A stretch of DNA of 7,122 nucleotides. Source: Rhodospirillaceae bacterium. Lineage in GTDB: Bacteria; Pseudomonadota; Alphaproteobacteria; Rickettsiales; UBA3002. A model generated the notes under the pieces. That model saw only the letters and a program-made list of their open reading frames with translations, was not told the origin of the DNA and ran no database searches. Below are positions 5,969-7,122 of the stretch, in pieces; the first letter of the stretch is position 1; each line of letters opens with the position of its first letter. The stretch is taken from the NCBI GenBank assembly GCA_947458525.1, contig CANHAG010000057.1, positions 1 to 7,122 of the forward strand, read 5' to 3'. A program made the translations under genes and the position numbers.

Positions 5969-6511
5969 CTATACCCCCTCGGCCAGCCAGATGGCAGCCT
6001 TGCAGCCACGGCGGATAGCCGCCGTAAGCAGCGGATAGGCAGGCGTTGCCTCCGCCCCGTGGGCAAGGCCGGTATCGTGATGCTCCATTTCCTCCGCACG
6101 GAATTTCGTAAGCGTTGCACCAAGCGCAGCCTCAGACTGCGGCAACCGGTTAATCTGGTTCGCGTAATGCTCGGCAATGACCGATTCCACCGCCACCGTG
6201 CAGGCCATCGCGGCTTTACTGCCCAGAAGCGCCGTACCTGCCCCAAGCGCAAACCCTGCCACATGCCAGAAGGGCAGAAGCGCCGAGGGTCTGACGCGGC
6301 GCGCGACAAGCAGCCGGTTGAACTCCGCCAGATGGGCTTCTTCCTGCGCCGCCATGGTGCGAATTTCACCGACCGCTGCGTCGTTTTTTAACACGGCCAG
6401 CTGCCCGGCATAAATACGCTGCGCGCCGTATTCACCCGCATGATCCACCCGCAGCATCCGCGCCATGGATTCCGCCGCGTCATCGTCGCCGGGAAGCGGA
6501 AGCGGGATCAT
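5969..6511 (-). CDS. coq7: Demethoxyubiquinone hydroxylase (Coq7 family, diiron)
   Basis: Coq7 is a membrane-associated diiron monooxygenase that converts demethoxyubiquinone to the 5-hydroxylated (demethyl-ubiquinone) intermediate late in ubiquinone synthesis. The 180 residues form the ferritin-like four-helix bundle. The expected ligands are all visible: Glu27 in RVDHAGEYGA, Glu57 and His60 in QEEAHL, Glu109 in VESVIAEHY, and Glu141 and His144 in RAEEMEHHD. The mildly hydrophobic segment 80-105 is consistent with peripheral membrane binding. The ATG at 6511 overlaps the dsbB stop as ATGA and has a good Shine-Dalgarno sequence, GGAGG (6521-6517), five bases upstream, inside the end of dsbB. 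Coq7 rather than UbiF-type flavin hydroxylase performs this step in many alphaproteobacteria. Complete, with no anomalies. Confidence 0.94.
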   Translation of the reverse strand: MIPLPLPGDDDAAESMARMLRVDHAGEYGAQRIYAGQLAVLKNDAAVGEIRTMAAQEEAHLAEFNRLLVARRVRPSALLPFWHVAGFALGAGTALLGSKAAMACTVAVESVIAEHYANQINRLPQSEAALGATLTKFRAEEMEHHDTGLAHGAEATPAYPLLTAAIRRGCKAAIWLAEGV

Positions 6512-7011
6512 ACCTGCCTCCGCGTGCGCGAGCCGATAAGCAGCACCGCCATGATAGCGGCAAGCGTCAGCCCCGTTACCCCGTTCCAGAATGCCATGGA
6601 ACGGCCAAGAAATTCCCAGCGTGTTTCCTTGCAGCTGACAAGCGGCGCGGCAGTAATCGCGGCTTTCAAATCCTCAAGCCCCTGCCCTGCGGTTACTGCG
6701 CTCACGCACTCGCCCTCATAAGCGATGATCTCACGCTCCACCCCCACATGGTAAAACGCGATGGCCGCCGTCATCAGCCAGGCCAGCAGAGCAAAAAGCC
6801 CCTGCACCCGCACCCAGTGGCGATAGGAAAGCCCAAGCAGCGCAAAGGGCAGCAGCACCAGAAGAATCAGCGCATAAGGGTAGCGCTGCAACAGGCAGAA
6901 ATGACAGGGCGGATAGCCGAATGCATACTGGCTGATAAGCGCAAAGCCCAGTGGTCCGGCCGAGCCAAGAAACATGAGGAGTGGAAGCAGGAAGGAAGGA
7001 TGACGCCACAT
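6508..7011 (-). CDS. dsbB: Disulfide bond formation protein DsbB
   Basis: DsbB is the inner-membrane quinone reductase that reoxidises DsbA and passes the electrons to ubiquinone. From the ATG at 7011 the protein has 167 residues with four hydrophobic segments (about 7-27, 44-62, 70-90 and 142-161). The first periplasmic loop carries PPCHFCLLQRYPY with Cys36 and Cys39. The second carries the other redox pair, Cys102 in GECVSA and Cys127 in VSCKETRWEFLGRSMA. An upstream in-frame GTG at 7059 would add 16 residues; I prefer the ATG because family members begin just before TM1, a GGGGA lies close upstream of it, and the GTG falls in the likely promoter zone of the divergent tRNA gene. It overlaps coq7 by 4 bp, so a quinone-dependent enzyme and a quinone-biosynthesis enzyme are coupled. 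Confidence 0.93.
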   Translation of the reverse strand: MWRHPSFLLPLLMFLGSAGPLGFALISQYAFGYPPCHFCLLQRYPYALILLVLLPFALLGLSYRHWVRVQGLFALLAWLMTAAIAFYHVGVEREIIAYEGECVSAVTAGQGLEDLKAAITAAPLVSCKETRWEFLGRSMAFWNGVTGLTLAAIMAVLLIGSRTRRQV

Positions 7012-7051
7012 GTCCCCATGCAACCAGAGTCGCCGCACAAACGCAAGCCCC

Positions 7052-7078
7052 TTGCCCACATGCAGAGCGCGTGCTAAT
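7052..7078 (+). promoter_or_regulatory. Possible promoter of the tRNA-Leu gene
   Basis: TTGCCC (7052-7057) and GCTAAT (7073-7078, part of TGCTAAT) each match four of six bases of the -35 and -10 consensus, but the spacer is only 15 bp. Transcription would begin about a dozen bases before the mature tRNA 5' end, as expected for a tRNA leader. Weak evidence, based mainly on position. Confidence 0.25.
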
Positions 7079-7097
7079 GCGCGGGGGTCAGGTGCCT

Positions 7098-7122
7098 GCC
7101 CCAGTGGCGGAATGGCAGACGC
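7098..7122 (+). tRNA. tRNA-Leu, 5' part only (cut by the window edge)
   Basis: The last 25 bases match the start of a bacterial tRNA-Leu. There is a seven-base acceptor strand GCCCCAG (7098-7104), T8 and G9 (7105-7106), then D-stem GCGG and a D-loop with AATGGCAGACGC, the form typical of class II leucine tRNAs. The anticodon, variable arm and 3' half are outside the window, so the isoacceptor cannot be given and the serine/leucine call rests on the D-arm pattern. Confidence 0.82.

Overview
The window looks like a GC-rich chromosomal segment of an alphaproteobacterium. Reasons: the gene set (a zinc-ribbon membrane protein next to hpt and ftsE, a bacterial Coq7-type diiron hydroxylase, DsbB, and a YdcF/PlsC pair near ftsX) and the alphaproteobacterial flavour of XseA and Hpt. 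I cannot name the order. The segment is tightly packed: only about 230 of 7122 bases lie outside genes, most junctions are stop/start overlaps, and no stretch over 300 bases lacks a gene. The content is almost entirely housekeeping. I see no defence system, integrase, insertion sequence or CRISPR array.

Layout, left to right: the 3' part of xseA (+, to 1176) converges with, and overlaps by its stop codon, hpt (-). hpt is translationally coupled behind a zinc-ribbon/one-TM protein (-). A 49-bp divergent region (2441-2489) separates that gene from ftsE (+). ftsE ends in a stop-codon overlap with plsC, the last gene of a long minus-strand run. Read in its own direction, that run is dsbB-coq7, a 73-bp gap, then ftsX-gmhB-like-ydcF-plsC. 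A tRNA-Leu (+) starts at 7098 and runs off the right edge.

How they work together: FtsE and FtsX form the ABC-type complex that controls septal peptidoglycan hydrolysis. YdcF, PlsC and the heptose-phosphatase-like HAD protein are envelope or phospholipid functions and are probably co-transcribed with ftsX. DsbB passes electrons from disulfide formation to ubiquinone, and Coq7 catalyses the last hydroxylation of ubiquinone synthesis, so their 4-bp coupling makes sense. XseA is a DNA-repair nuclease subunit and Hpt a purine-salvage enzyme.

Two things stand out. (1) xseA carries an in-frame, hairpin-rich GC insert of about 60 codons, ending in a 27-bp tandem repeat, inside its catalytic domain. 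(2) ftsE and ftsX, normally adjacent and co-directional, are on opposite strands 1.9 kb apart. The arrangement is what one simple inversion of an ancestral ftsX-ydcF-plsC block would give.
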